Source: Bacillus sp. V2I10 (GTDB lineage: Bacteria; Bacillota; Bacilli; Bacillales; Bacillaceae). From it: a stretch of DNA of 64,000 bases. The DNA is taken from positions 3,434,001 to 3,498,000 of the forward strand of contig NZ_JAUSYV010000001.1 of assembly GCF_030817055.1 (NCBI RefSeq). Reading direction: 5' to 3'. The translations under genes and the position numbers were made by a program. The notes under the pieces are model-generated. The model was not told the DNA's origin. It saw nothing but the letters and a program-made list of their open reading frames with translations, and ran no database searches. Positions 7,111 through 16,694 of the stretch are shown here, in pieces. Positions within the stretch are counted from its first letter, which is position 1. Each line of letters opens with the position of its first letter.

Positions 7111-7508
7111 CTACATATAACCTCATTTACTACAACAACATTAAGGTTTACTACGATAAAATAAGAAAAAGTTGTTCCATTAAAGCGCCCTTTAATTGAA
7201 TAATATACATCGTATGTCTAGTTAACTCTAACCTTTGAGTAACGAATTAAAGACCCCTTAAATGTCCTCAATCATTTGTTTAATGCTTAACTTTCTTTGT
7301 TAATTGTTCCACGAATGCATCCATTGATCGTATGTTTTATTCTAAAGATTTTAACCTTCCCATCTATTCAATGCTAGGGTCAAGCGCAAGTCTACCATCG
7401 ATAAAGTCTGTACCACTCCCTAACCCAAAAGCAATTACAGCAAAATTAAAACATGCCTTCACTACAAACCCAACGCAGAAAATTTTTTGTTATTCTTCCT
7501 GATTACAA

Positions 7509-9806
7509 TTACTCATTCAATTTTTGCAGTAAATAGTCCAAATCAGCCTCCGTAAACGGTATTGGCTGAAATGAAATAAGCAGCCTAAGCGGCATGCCTT
7601 TCAAAAAATTTGTCTGCCTTTCGGAATTTCCCTGAAGACCGAACTTTTCTACAATACTTTCCAACAGTGGTTTTATGATTTCTGCCTGTATCGGGTCGGA
7701 CATACAATCAAGAAGGGTGGAATTCCTTGTAAATCTCTTTTTAATTACAGTAGTTGATTTGACACGGATGGTTTCCTTAAGGGAAATTTCTTTAGAAGAT
7801 TTCCCAACCAGAATTTCAAATTCTCCACTTTCCACATACCAGTCCTTAATATCGGTATTGTAATATGCAAAAGCCCTTTTTTCCAGTGTGAATTCTATGG
7901 TCTTTTCTTCTCCCGGAGAAAGCTCCACCTTTTCAAAGCCCTTTAACTCTTTGTATGGTCTGATTACACTGCTTTCAACATCTTTTACATACAACTGGAC
8001 AATTTCCTTTCCGGTTATCGTACCGGTATTCTTCACTTTAACCCTTACAGTCACAAGATCATTATCGTACATTTCCTTTTTATCTACAGAAATCCAGGTA
8101 TATTCAAAGCTTGTATAGCTCAGTCCAAAACCAAACGGGAACAAAGGCTCAATTTCCATGGCATCATAATACCTGTAACCGATGAATAATCCTTCCCTGT
8201 ACTCAACCCTTCCTTCGTCCCCTGGAAAGTTTAGAAAAGACGGATTGTCACTGAGCTTCTTAGGGAAGGTTTCTGCAAGCTTTCCACATGGGTTGGCTAT
8301 TCCGAACAGGATATCTGCAATGGCCCCGCCGGTGGCCTGTCCACCCAAATAAGCCTCAAGGACACCCTTTACACTGTCTAGCCACGGCATCTCAATGGGT
8401 GATCCGTTACTAAGTACCACCACGGTATTTTTCTGCACTTCTGCCACTGCTTCGATTAATTTTCTCTGCCCTTCGGGAATTCCAATATGTTTCCTGTCAG
8501 TCCCTTCAGATTCATAAGTTTCAGGCAGTCCTGCAAATACAATTGCTACATCAGCCTTCTCAGCAGCTTTCCTGGCTTCTTCTATCAGTTCCATATCCGG
8601 TTGATCACTGGAAGATTTTAACGGATGTTTGGAGTACCTGCCTGTCAAATTGTCTTTCCTGTAGCCTTCTGCATAAACAACCTTCATTTCCGGACCGGCA
8701 AGCTTTTCAATCTCTTTTAATGGAATATCTATTCTTGTTGGAATTATATAAGAGCTTCCTCCACCTTGATACCTGGGATTTTCTGCAAATGCACCTATGA
8801 CTGCAAGTGTTCCTTCCTTCCTCAACGGCAGTATATTGTTTTCATTTTTCAGCAGGACCATACTTTCTCTCGCAATGTCCCTTGCCAGATTATGATGAGC
8901 CTCCATGTCACGGACGACCTTTTCCTTTTTACTGTCTGCTGCCTTGAATATGACCTTCAACAATCTTTCTACTGCTTTATCAAGTAAATCTTCGGAAAGT
9001 GTTCCATTATTTACAGCAGCTATGATCTTTTTGTCCCCTTCCAAGATGCCAGGAGGCATTTCCAACTCCATTCCTGCAGCTAGCCCTTCTGCCCTTTCAT
9101 TTACAGCACCCCAATCTGAGACCACAATACCGTCATATCCCCATTCCTCTTTTAAAATATCACTCAGTAGGTATTTATTTTCCGAGCAATAGTAACCATT
9201 TAGCTTATTGTAGGCACACATTACCGTCCATGGCTGTGACTGCTTTACTGCCCCTTCAAAACTTGCCAGGTAGAGTTCCCTGAGTGTCCTTTCATCAACT
9301 TCAACATCTATAAGGAAACGGTTATGCTCCTGGTTATTGGCAGCAAAATGCTTCAGGGATGCTCCTACTCCCTGGCTTTGTATCCCTTTAATATAATTGG
9401 CAGCCATCTCGGTAGAGAAATATGGATCCTCAGAAAAGTACTCAAAATTCCGTCCACCCAATGGTGAACGCTTCAGATTTGTTCCAGGACCAAGAAGAAT
9501 GGCTATGCCCTCTGCCTGACACTCCACACCCAATGCATTTCCTACTCTCTCAATCAGTTTACGGTCCCAGGAGGAAGCTGTATTGACAGCTGGTGGGAAA
9601 CAAGTGGCCGGAATACTTCTGTTCAATCCCAAATGGTCTGCTGCATTTTCCTGTTTTCTGAGTCCATGCGGTCCGTCCGACAACATAATAGACGGTATTC
9701 CAAGCCTCTCGACAGCTTTGGTATGCCAATAGTCAAATCCTGAACACATTCCTGCTTTTTCTTCTAAAGTCATCTGAGAAACAATTGTTTTAATATCTCT
9801 GTTCAT
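7509..9806 (-). CDS. Glycoside hydrolase family 3 beta-glucosidase
   Basis: The 765-residue cytoplasmic enzyme (no signal peptide) cleaves terminal beta-linked sugars from glycosides. The N-terminal GH3 barrel shows SDGPHGLR, KHFAANNQE (residues 152-160) and the nucleophile Asp231 in GIVVSDWGAVNE. The C-terminal GH3 domain contains the acid/base region ETYESEGTDR. A fibronectin-III-like domain follows (about 560-660), then a helical tail (RFTRNSTLLDCMSDP) typical of clostridial intracellular beta-glucosidases. CTAGGAGAGTT precedes the ATG. It is the distal gene of an FAD-dehydrogenase/symporter/GH3 unit, so its substrate is probably imported by the adjacent symporter. The tail and style suggest transfer from a Clostridia-like source. 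Confidence 0.92.
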   Translation of the reverse strand: MNRDIKTIVSQMTLEEKAGMCSGFDYWHTKAVERLGIPSIMLSDGPHGLRKQENAADHLGLNRSIPATCFPPAVNTASSWDRKLIERVGNALGVECQAEGIAILLGPGTNLKRSPLGGRNFEYFSEDPYFSTEMAANYIKGIQSQGVGASLKHFAANNQEHNRFLIDVEVDERTLRELYLASFEGAVKQSQPWTVMCAYNKLNGYYCSENKYLLSDILKEEWGYDGIVVSDWGAVNERAEGLAAGMELEMPPGILEGDKKIIAAVNNGTLSEDLLDKAVERLLKVIFKAADSKKEKVVRDMEAHHNLARDIARESMVLLKNENNILPLRKEGTLAVIGAFAENPRYQGGGSSYIIPTRIDIPLKEIEKLAGPEMKVVYAEGYRKDNLTGRYSKHPLKSSSDQPDMELIEEARKAAEKADVAIVFAGLPETYESEGTDRKHIGIPEGQRKLIEAVAEVQKNTVVVLSNGSPIEMPWLDSVKGVLEAYLGGQATGGAIADILFGIANPCGKLAETFPKKLSDNPSFLNFPGDEGRVEYREGLFIGYRYYDAMEIEPLFPFGFGLSYTSFEYTWISVDKKEMYDNDLVTVRVKVKNTGTITGKEIVQLYVKDVESSVIRPYKELKGFEKVELSPGEEKTIEFTLEKRAFAYYNTDIKDWYVESGEFEILVGKSSKEISLKETIRVKSTTVIKKRFTRNSTLLDCMSDPIQAEIIKPLLESIVEKFGLQGNSERQTNFLKGMPLRLLISFQPIPFTEADLDYLLQKLNE

Positions 9807-9955
9807 ATCTAACTCTCCTAGAATTAAAGTTATTAAGCTTTAACCATTTTAATTCTCTCATAAAGGCCGATGCATTCATGCTATAAAATACTATGATGAC
9901 TGCGTTTTTTACCGTTTTTTTATGTAATAGTACCCTCTTAGTCAGTCTGAAAATT

Positions 9956-11353
9956 TCACTCATTTGCTCGCTCATGAAGTTCTTTTACGATTTGTGGATA
10001 TTGCTTATCTAGTTTATACAAACCTAGCAACATAATTTGGATAACACTAATAAGGATCGGGAGGTAAATAAATAACACGTAAATAGAGAATAAGGCGGAG
10101 TCAGTTTGCACCGCTTCCCCTCCCATATATCCTCCCCAAGCTAATGTCCACCCAATTAACGCTACACCTAACCCTGTACCTACTTTCGAACCCATACTCC
10201 CGGCGCTATAAACTAATCCTTCTGTTCTTATACCAGATTTCCATTCTCCATATTCAATCGTATCCGCTAACATTGCAAATTTACTTCCTAAAACTGGCGC
10301 TGTTCCAATCCCTCTCATAATAGAACCGATCACTACCATCAACAGGCTATTAGGGTCAAGTACTATAATCAGCGACCCAACTACTGTTAAAATTAATCCG
10401 CCTACCATCGAATTTCGTTTTCCAAACTTCTTAATTAATGGAGCAACCATTAACAGTCCAACCAATGTAGGTACTATACTAGCCACTGTTAGTAATCCCA
10501 CTAATTCTGGAGATCCAAGTATATATTGCGCAAAATATATCGTACTGCCCTGAAATAGAGCCGTTCCTAGATAAGTTGTAAGGAAGAAAACCAAAGCAAC
10601 AAACCAATATTTATTTTTCAATAAGGCCTTAAGTCCCTTTTTCAAGGGTACTTTACTATTGGGGCCACTTGTTACTGCCGGTTTTACCCTTTCTTTTGTT
10701 TTATTAAATGTAATTAGAAATAAAAGGGCTCCTAACGCACCGTAGATGACAAACGTATACACCCACCCGGATTGTCCCCCTCCGAGTAAATTAACAAGCG
10801 GCATCGTCACCGTACTGACAATGATTACGCCAATCATCGCAAATATCGTTCTAAAAACGTTTAATAAGGAACGCTGATATTGATCCTGTGTAATTAAAGA
10901 ATTTAACACCCCATATGGAATGTTTATAGCTGTATACAATAAAGTCAGTAAATTATACGTCAAAACAATATAAACAATTTGCCCCACTTCTCCTATATCT
11001 GGAACTGCATACAAAAGCGCTGTAGTAATCGCAAATGGAACCGCTGTCCATAGAATCCAAGGTCGAGCTTTCCCGTGCTTTGATTTTGTTTTATCAATCA
11101 CCGCCCCCATCACGAGATCTGTAATACCATCAAAGAAGCGTGAAAATAGCATAATGGTTCCAATGATACTCGCACCGATACCAATTACATCCGTATAAAA
11201 GAAAACAATAAACATTGACATGGAACTCCAGACAAGGTTACTCGCTAAATCTCCAAAACCATACCCAATTTTTTCTCCTAACTTGATATCTTGAACTAAA
11301 GAAGATGATTGTGTAGCAGAAGAAGTTTCATTTGCCTGAACTTGATAGGACAT
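9956..11353 (-). CDS. GPH-family glycoside-cation symporter
   Basis: The 465-residue integral membrane protein has about 12 predicted helices. It carries hallmarks of the glycoside-pentoside-hexuronide:cation symporter family (MelB, XynP, YicJ): GEKIGYGFGDLASNLVW, FSRFFDGITDLVMGAVIDKT, KHGKARPWILW with the MFS_2 cytoplasmic loop, and a central DQYQRSLLNVFRT. It should import a glycoside with Na+ or H+. AAAGGAGG lies 6 bases before the ATG. The downstream GH3 gene gives an obvious partner: import, then hydrolysis. The exact sugar or aglycone cannot be told. Confidence 0.92.
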   Translation of the reverse strand: MSYQVQANETSSATQSSSLVQDIKLGEKIGYGFGDLASNLVWSSMSMFIVFFYTDVIGIGASIIGTIMLFSRFFDGITDLVMGAVIDKTKSKHGKARPWILWTAVPFAITTALLYAVPDIGEVGQIVYIVLTYNLLTLLYTAINIPYGVLNSLITQDQYQRSLLNVFRTIFAMIGVIIVSTVTMPLVNLLGGGQSGWVYTFVIYGALGALLFLITFNKTKERVKPAVTSGPNSKVPLKKGLKALLKNKYWFVALVFFLTTYLGTALFQGSTIYFAQYILGSPELVGLLTVASIVPTLVGLLMVAPLIKKFGKRNSMVGGLILTVVGSLIIVLDPNSLLMVVIGSIMRGIGTAPVLGSKFAMLADTIEYGEWKSGIRTEGLVYSAGSMGSKVGTGLGVALIGWTLAWGGYMGGEAVQTDSALFSIYVLFIYLPILISVIQIMLLGLYKLDKQYPQIVKELHERANE

Positions 11354-11404
11354 TATTACCCTCCTTTAATTATTTTCTTAACGTACTTAAATAAGAACCT
11401 TTAC

Positions 11405-13060
11405 TTAACTTAGCTCTAAAGCTATAGCGCGTCCTGCTACACGTCCAGTAAAAAGACATCCGCCAACAAATGTACCTTCAAGCGCTCGATATCCATGTAC
11501 CCCACCCCCGCCAAATCCAGAGGCTTCTCCAGCCGAATAGAGACCAGGAACCACATCCCCTGCAGAATTAAGTACCCGTCCAGACATATCGGTTTGTAAT
11601 CCGCCCAACGTTTTTCGGCTAACAATATTTAAACGAACCGCAATAAGCGGGCCATTTTGGGGATCAAGGATTTTATGCGGAGGAGCGACCCTGATTAATT
11701 TATCGCCAATGTAGTTACGGGCCCCGCGGATCGCAGTTATTTGAAGATCCTTCGTGAATTTATTATTTATTTCACGATCCCGTGCTTGTATTTGACGTTC
11801 TATATCTGCTAGGTTTAATAAGTTTTCCCCTGTCAAGTTGTTCATTCCCGCTACAAGGTCAGGCAAATTATCCGCAATGATGAAGTCTTCCCCTTTGTCC
11901 ATAAATGCCTGTACAGGGCCAGGGGCCCCAGGTAAAGCTCTTCCCAAAACTTTCCGAATACTTTTACCCGTAAGATCGGGATTTTGTTCAGAACCAGACA
12001 ATGCGAATTCTTTTTCAATGATTTTTTGAGTCAAGATAAACCAAGAATAATCGTATCCTGACTTTTGGATCGCCTCTAGTGTACCCAATGTGTCAAAACC
12101 GGGAAAATTGGGGATAGGAAAACGCTTTCCTTTTGCATCCAGCCAAACAGATGAAGGTCCTGGCAATATCCTAATGCCATGGTTTTTCCATACAGGGTTC
12201 CAATTTTTTATTCCTTCGGTGTAGTGCCACATCCGATCCCGATTCACAATTCGCCCTCCTGCTTCTTCAGTAATAGCGAGCATCCTTCCATCCACGTGTG
12301 CAGGTACGCCTGAAATCATTTGTTTCGGAGGCTGCCCAAGCCTGCTGGGCCAATTTTTGCGGATCATATCATGGTTGGCCCCTATACCTCCGCTGGATAC
12401 TAATACAGCTTGTCCCCGAATTTCAAAGTCCCCTATCACCTCTCTATTGCTATCTTCCCCACGTAGAGCAGAACTTGGCGCAAGAACAGAGCCTCTTACA
12501 CCAACAATGGCACCATTACTAGTAATAAGATTGTCTACACGGTGACGAGGACGGTACTCGACCAATCCATTTCGTATATGCTCCCGGACTCTTCGTTCAA
12601 ATGGAGCAACAATACCGGGACCTGTTCCCCAAACAACATGAAATCGTGGAACTGAGTTGCCATGTCCTTCAGCTAGATACCCACCTCTTTCTGCCCACCC
12701 TACTACTGGAAAAAAGCGAACCCCCATGTCGTATAACCACTTTCGTTTCTCACCAGCAGCAAAGTCTACATATGCTTCTGCCCATTTGCGCCCCCAATAA
12801 TCTTCATCTTCATCCCTGTCAAAACCAGCTGCTCCCAGCCAATCTTGCCAAGCCAATTCTTTAGAATCCTTAATTCCCAGCCTTCGCTGCTCGGGTGAAT
12901 TGACTAGAAATAAACCGCCGAAAGACCACCACGCTTGTCCCCCTAAAGAGGATTCTGGTTCTTGATCAAGAAGCAATACTTTTTTACCAGCATCTGCAAT
13001 TTCCGCTGTTGCTACTAGACCGGCAAGCCCCGCCCCAACTACGATTACATCGTACTCCAT
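11405..13060 (-). CDS. FAD-binding dehydrogenase (KSTD/fumarate-reductase-like)
   Basis: The 551-residue flavoprotein starts with the dinucleotide-binding motif VIVVGAGLAGLVATAEIADAG and a downstream acidic residue (LLLDQE). It ends with the FAD-contacting GLYSAGEASGFGGGGVHGYRALEG. Its SLGGQAWWSFGGLF and RHVDG-type segments match the large group of 3-ketosteroid dehydrogenase/fumarate-reductase-like proteins (PRK12834 type). Its substrate is unknown; members remove two hydrogens next to a carbonyl. It is the first gene of the catabolic unit and probably acts on a released aglycone or oxidised sugar. AGGGGATG precedes the ATG. Confidence 0.85.
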   Translation of the reverse strand: MEYDVIVVGAGLAGLVATAEIADAGKKVLLLDQEPESSLGGQAWWSFGGLFLVNSPEQRRLGIKDSKELAWQDWLGAAGFDRDEDEDYWGRKWAEAYVDFAAGEKRKWLYDMGVRFFPVVGWAERGGYLAEGHGNSVPRFHVVWGTGPGIVAPFERRVREHIRNGLVEYRPRHRVDNLITSNGAIVGVRGSVLAPSSALRGEDSNREVIGDFEIRGQAVLVSSGGIGANHDMIRKNWPSRLGQPPKQMISGVPAHVDGRMLAITEEAGGRIVNRDRMWHYTEGIKNWNPVWKNHGIRILPGPSSVWLDAKGKRFPIPNFPGFDTLGTLEAIQKSGYDYSWFILTQKIIEKEFALSGSEQNPDLTGKSIRKVLGRALPGAPGPVQAFMDKGEDFIIADNLPDLVAGMNNLTGENLLNLADIERQIQARDREINNKFTKDLQITAIRGARNYIGDKLIRVAPPHKILDPQNGPLIAVRLNIVSRKTLGGLQTDMSGRVLNSAGDVVPGLYSAGEASGFGGGGVHGYRALEGTFVGGCLFTGRVAGRAIALELS

Positions 13061-13686
13061 AATACATCCCCTATTCTGTAACTAATGTCTTTATTTCTTC
13101 TATTACATTATTCTTAAATATAACTAAATACTGAAAATTGCTAATTATCTTTAATGTATTTGTAAAATTCAGATAATATAATGTCGGTTTCATACCAAAC
13201 ATAATCAAAAGATCAGTTTGTCCAAGCAATGATGATCAATTCTTGCCTAGAACCCCTAAATTCTATATTTCTAATAAATGGTTGTTTCTGGAAGTAACCT
13301 TGTTCAAATAAGATACTTTCTTGAGCCAATCTGTCTATATTTGCTGAAATTGCAAAAGAACTCCTCATGCATGCTAATGTATCCCATCTTTAGGAATCTG
13401 TTGTAATTAAAAGATATTAGGTTGTTTCATGCTTCGCACCCTTATTATATAAGTCCAAAGAAATTACTATCATTTGTTATCTAAATAGTATTTATTTTCA
13501 GACTGTAATTATGTTATTATTTATTGAAATTTAGTATTTTTTATTGTTCTATTAAAAAAATGTAATCGCATTCATTTTTTGTTATCGGGTTCATGAAAAA
13601 CAGTTCAAAAAACAGTATTCGAGCAGGTAAAAAGTTCACCCTATATAGGACAACAAAATCCATTTCAAAGTTGAGAGGTCAATTAT
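13061..13686. other. Divergent control region between the FAD dehydrogenase and AraC genes
   Basis: The 626-bp AT-rich spacer separates two divergently transcribed genes and must hold both promoters and probably the regulator's sites. I see TATAAT-like boxes (for example near 13174-13180) but no promoter with a convincing -35 and spacing, and no gene. Confidence 0.5.
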
Positions 13687-14928
13687 ATGAATATATCTTC
13701 CAAATTTGTTGATATTGAATACATCTGTAATCTGTTATTCCAGATATCCAACATGTCTGTATTTTTCTTAGACAGAAATGGAGATATCGTGCTTGAATAT
13801 ACATCTGTCTATGTCCCTAATCCTTTTTATTCTTCCCGGAAGGAACAATTTGGCGAGCTATATCATAAGGATGACCCTCATAATTTTCCAATTTTCAGAT
13901 CATCTGACTATCAGGAAAACTATATTTCTATTTGTTTTAGGGAGGAAAATAACCTTCAAGGAACAATTATCGTCGGGCCTTCTATTTACTCAGAACTATC
14001 TGAAGAAATGATCAATGGGGTTATGAACGATTTTCATTTGTTCAGGAATAAGAAAGAGGAGATTACCTACTACTACCAGTCGATGCCAATCATTAATAAA
14101 GTTAAGTTAATGAATATAGGTATACTGCTTTACTATACACTCTATAATAAGAAGTTGGACATAGATGCTGTACGCAAAAAGAACAACCAGTTAAGATATA
14201 CTACCCTCCAAGTTGAGAATGTCGATTTAAATATTTCAAAGCGACTCCAAAATATCACTTCTCGTCAGGATCCTATAATGGTAAATAAGTTACTTCAAGG
14301 TGTAAAAGAAGGTCGCAAAGAGGAGGTAATCAAGTATTTGGATGCCCTTCCCCAAGAAAAGTTTGGTGTCTTATCAAAAACCAGTCATATAAGAAGCCAA
14401 AAAAATTTATTAATTGCGGGTATTACCCTTGCTACCAGATTCGCTGTGGAAGGTGGCCTTCATCCAGAAGTTGCTTATACCCTCAGTGATCTATACATTC
14501 AAAACCTTGAAAAATTAAATGACATAAAAGCTATTGAAAGTTTAAGAGACGAGGTTTTTTGTTCTTTTGCAGACCGGGTGTACAAAGTCAGGGAACAAAA
14601 ATACTCAAAGTCTATCACGACCTGTCAAAACTATATTTTTAAACATCTTTACGAAGAAATTACTCTATCGCAACTCTCTAACCTTGTAGATATGAATCCA
14701 AGTTATTTGTCTGTATTATTTAAAAAGGAAGTTGGCACCTCTTTAAGTGAATATATCCAACGGGCAAAAATTGAAGAGGCCAAGAATTTATTAACCTTAA
14801 CGAACTATTCCTTATCAGATATTTGTTCATGGTTAAATTTTAATGACCAAAGTTATTTCACCAAGATTTTTAAAAAGTTTACAGGAGTTACTCCAAAACA
14901 CTTCCGAAACAAGCACACCGTTTCGTAG
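13687..14928 (+). CDS. AraC-family transcriptional regulator
   Basis: The 413-residue protein has a C-terminal pair of helix-turn-helices (about 310-408): ITLSQLSNLVDMNPSYLSVL followed by FKKEVGTSLSEYIQRAKIEEAK, then YSLSDICSWLNFNDQSYFTK and IFKKFTGVTPKHFR, the AraC signature. The N-terminal 300 residues form an unassigned sensor region resembling those of Firmicute regulators that control carbohydrate uptake genes; no sugar-binding motif can be named. GAGAGG lies before the ATG. Transcribed away from the dehydrogenase/symporter/GH3 unit, it is the likely activator of that unit. Confidence 0.9.
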   Translation: MNISSKFVDIEYICNLLFQISNMSVFFLDRNGDIVLEYTSVYVPNPFYSSRKEQFGELYHKDDPHNFPIFRSSDYQENYISICFREENNLQGTIIVGPSIYSELSEEMINGVMNDFHLFRNKKEEITYYYQSMPIINKVKLMNIGILLYYTLYNKKLDIDAVRKKNNQLRYTTLQVENVDLNISKRLQNITSRQDPIMVNKLLQGVKEGRKEEVIKYLDALPQEKFGVLSKTSHIRSQKNLLIAGITLATRFAVEGGLHPEVAYTLSDLYIQNLEKLNDIKAIESLRDEVFCSFADRVYKVREQKYSKSITTCQNYIFKHLYEEITLSQLSNLVDMNPSYLSVLFKKEVGTSLSEYIQRAKIEEAKNLLTLTNYSLSDICSWLNFNDQSYFTKIFKKFTGVTPKHFRNKHTVS

Positions 14929-15608
14929 TACGCTTTCCGATTTGCTGGCGAGACCCCTCTATAAGAGAATAAAGGTTTTACTCAATGGCAATGTAGTATG
15001 ATACTTTGGAAAGTTCATATTGATCCTAATAATTTTACCCCCTGTGATTTTGGCGTTTTATAGGACTTAGGAAAAATGAATAAAAATTTCATTCCTTCTT
15101 CCACCATTAACCTGCCTTTTATCTCAATAAGCCTTATTCAATTAACTGGCCCGATTGCGGAAGATCAATTAATACTTAAGAGGCTTACCAGTTATTCCTG
15201 ATAAGCCCCTGATAGTTGAAGATAGTGTGTCATAATGGTAAGTACAGATTTTCAATAACTATGTAGTAGGTTCTTCATTTTACTTTCGAGCTCTTTATTT
15301 TCTCCAAGTTATACCAATGTAAATTTCCTACCCTATTCTTGAGGTAAGCAATATTGACAAAAAAACTGACCCATGGCAAGTAGGTCAGTCAAGATTCATT
15401 AACTACTTTATGCTCTCCATGCAAACTAGCAGATAATGAAGATTTTTATTTTATAATAAATTGTTACCTTCAAGCAAGGTTGGATTTCGCATGGGATCTG
15501 CGGTTTATACTGTAAGGCTCCTTTTCTTATTCCATTAAAGCCCCCTTTAATAGAATAACTACTACAATATGGCCTCTGTCCTAAAATTGCGTTCGTTCAA
15601 AATCGAAA
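14929..15608. other. Gene-free stretch with three repeat copies
   Basis: It holds a full copy of the dispersed modular repeat (15126-15225, CTGGCCCGATTGCGGAAGATC ... AAGCCCCTGATAGTTGAAGAT), one copy of a second repeat shared with 32222-32345 (15345-15475), and a short box AAGCCCCCTTTAATAGAATA at 15537-15553. Codon-like traces near 15250-15340 on the minus strand are too short to name. Confidence 0.65.
15345..15475 (+). repeat. Intergenic repeat with hairpin, copy 1
   Basis: The segment shares TGCTCTCCATGCAAAYTAGC, a TTTTATTTTAYAATAAAT block and a preceding hairpin of the CTGACC/GGTCAG type around ATGGCAAG with 32222-32345. Both copies have the same orientation and layout. The hairpin differs in sequence but keeps pairing. 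Confidence 0.65.
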
Positions 15609-15887
15609 TTACGATTTTATTTGTTTCTCAATAAGGAGCAGTAACTTTCTTTGTGCTTCTTTACTACGAATAATTTTTCTAACTCGAATTGTACTTTGCA
15701 AATAACGTCTTATGCGTTTATTTACAAAAAACAAACGATGATATTTTTCATCTTCGAATATCTTATTAAACCAATCGTGTTGATTTAACCGTTCAATATT
15801 TTGATCAATTTTTTTCGTGTTTAAAGTGTCACTATATCCAATGCTGCCGAATAATCCTGCAATTAATTCAAATATAATACTAAACAT
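15609..15887 (-). CDS. Small hypothetical protein
   Basis: A 92-residue protein begins with a hydrophobic stretch MFSIIFELIAGLFGSIGYSD and continues as a basic, helical domain (RIRRYLQSTIRVRKIIRSKE). GAGGAGATAACGGTGAACT gives a plausible ribosome binding site. The N-terminal stretch could anchor it to the membrane. No family is recognised. It lies alone between repeat-rich intergenic stretches. Confidence 0.55.
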   Translation of the reverse strand: MFSIIFELIAGLFGSIGYSDTLNTKKIDQNIERLNQHDWFNKIFEDEKYHRLFFVNKRIRRYLQSTIRVRKIIRSKEAQRKLLLLIEKQIKS

Positions 15888-15934
15888 AGTTCACCGTTAT
15901 CTCCTCTAAGTATCGTACCCTAATTATAACTCAT

Positions 15935-16135
15935 CTTTATTCAATTAACTTGCCAGCTAGTTACATAAAGAAAATGCTGCCTTAAAGGCAGCTCCAATCT
16001 TCAGCTAAAGCCCCCGATTGTTGAATAAAGGACACGATCCACTATTTGTGTATTGCGCCCGATAATGGAAGATCGTTCTCCAATATCTGTGATGAGCAGA
16101 TATTGGAGAAACGCCCCCCGATTATGGAATTATGA
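15935..16135 (+). repeat. Composite copy of the dispersed modular repeat
   Basis: This is the most complete composite: box ATTCAATTAACTTGCCAGC, hairpin CTGCCTT/AAGGCAG, box AAGCCCCCGATTGTTGAATA, a second unit with GCGCCCGATAATGGAAGATC, a 13-bp hairpin (TCTCCAATATCTG and its complement around TGATGAG), and CCCCCGATTATGGAAT. It shows that the repeats are concatenated cassettes of conserved boxes around variable stems. Confidence 0.75.
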
Positions 16136-16173
16136 TGTTCCACCGCATGAAATGAATTTTAGTTTACTAGAAT

Positions 16174-16260
16174 TTACTGAAGAGCTTTTTCAGTTTTGTC
16201 AAATTTAAACTTAAATCCTTCCCTTTCTAAACTTTCGGGAATGACCCACAAATTCTTAAC
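16174..16260 (-). pseudogene. Possible TIGR01777-epimerase C-terminal relic
   Basis: The minus strand reads VKNLWVIPESLEREGFKFKF followed by DKTEKALQ and TAA at 16174. The VIPE.LEREGFKFKF...KAL pattern resembles the C-terminal domain of TIGR01777-type sugar-nucleotide epimerase-like proteins (YfhF). Nothing of the Rossmann domain remains upstream. The resemblance rests on about 25 residues. Confidence 0.4.
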
Positions 16261-16352
16261 ATCATTGTTGTTATCACCTTAAAAAGGGAATAATTTTTTT
16301 GATCAGGTAGATACTGAAAAAAGAATATATTACTTGAAGGGAGAAATAAACT

Positions 16353-16493
16353 TTGAAAAGAAAAAAATACTTACTTTTACTAATGTCTTCTGTTTTATCC
16401 CTAGGATTTCTATTTGGATGTAATGGCGTTGATGAAGATGAACCAGATCCAACTGAAGAACATTCTGAAGAACAAAACCAAGAAAACGAGTAG
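16353..16493 (+). CDS. Mini-lipoprotein of 46 residues
   Basis: The TTG start at 16353 follows GAAGGGAGAAATAAAC. The peptide is MKRKKYLLLLMSSVLSLGFL and then FGCNGVDEDEPDPTEEHSEE with a short acidic end. It has a positively charged n-region, a hydrophobic core and the lipobox FLFGC, so Cys23 would be lipidated by Lgt and processed. The mature part is only 24 very acidic residues. It could be a small surface lipoprotein or a truncated relic; its stop is clean. Confidence 0.6.
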   Translation: MKRKKYLLLLMSSVLSLGFLFGCNGVDEDEPDPTEEHSEEQNQENE

Positions 16494-16694
16494 TAAATTA
16501 TTAAAAAGATCAATCATAGTAATTCAAATGCATATAACCAGGAATAAGACCCTTTGTTATGTCGTCCTATTTTATATTAGGATTTGTAAAATAATCAAAA
16601 GGATCACTCCCTTACAGTTGCAACCTAATTAAATGTATAAACTGTAAGTGTACTGATTATATTTTTAAAAATTTTTACTTTAGGAGTGATAAGA

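Larger units (their letters stand above)
6732..7508. other. Gene-free stretch with tandem repeats, GC-rich patch and long hairpin
   Basis: No gene is supported. In order it holds a 20-bp tandem repeat (6821-6881), a GC-rich segment at about 6900-6990 containing TACGGC/GCCGTA, a small palindrome at 7041-7057, a perfect 20-bp hairpin at 7065-7110, and a dispersed repeat fragment at 7172-7212 (GCGCCCTTTAATTGAATAAT). Confidence 0.7.

Noticed and set aside
9790..9975. 61-codon open frame between the GH3 and symporter genes
   Set aside because: It overlaps both gene ends, has no ribosome binding site and its composition is not protein-like.
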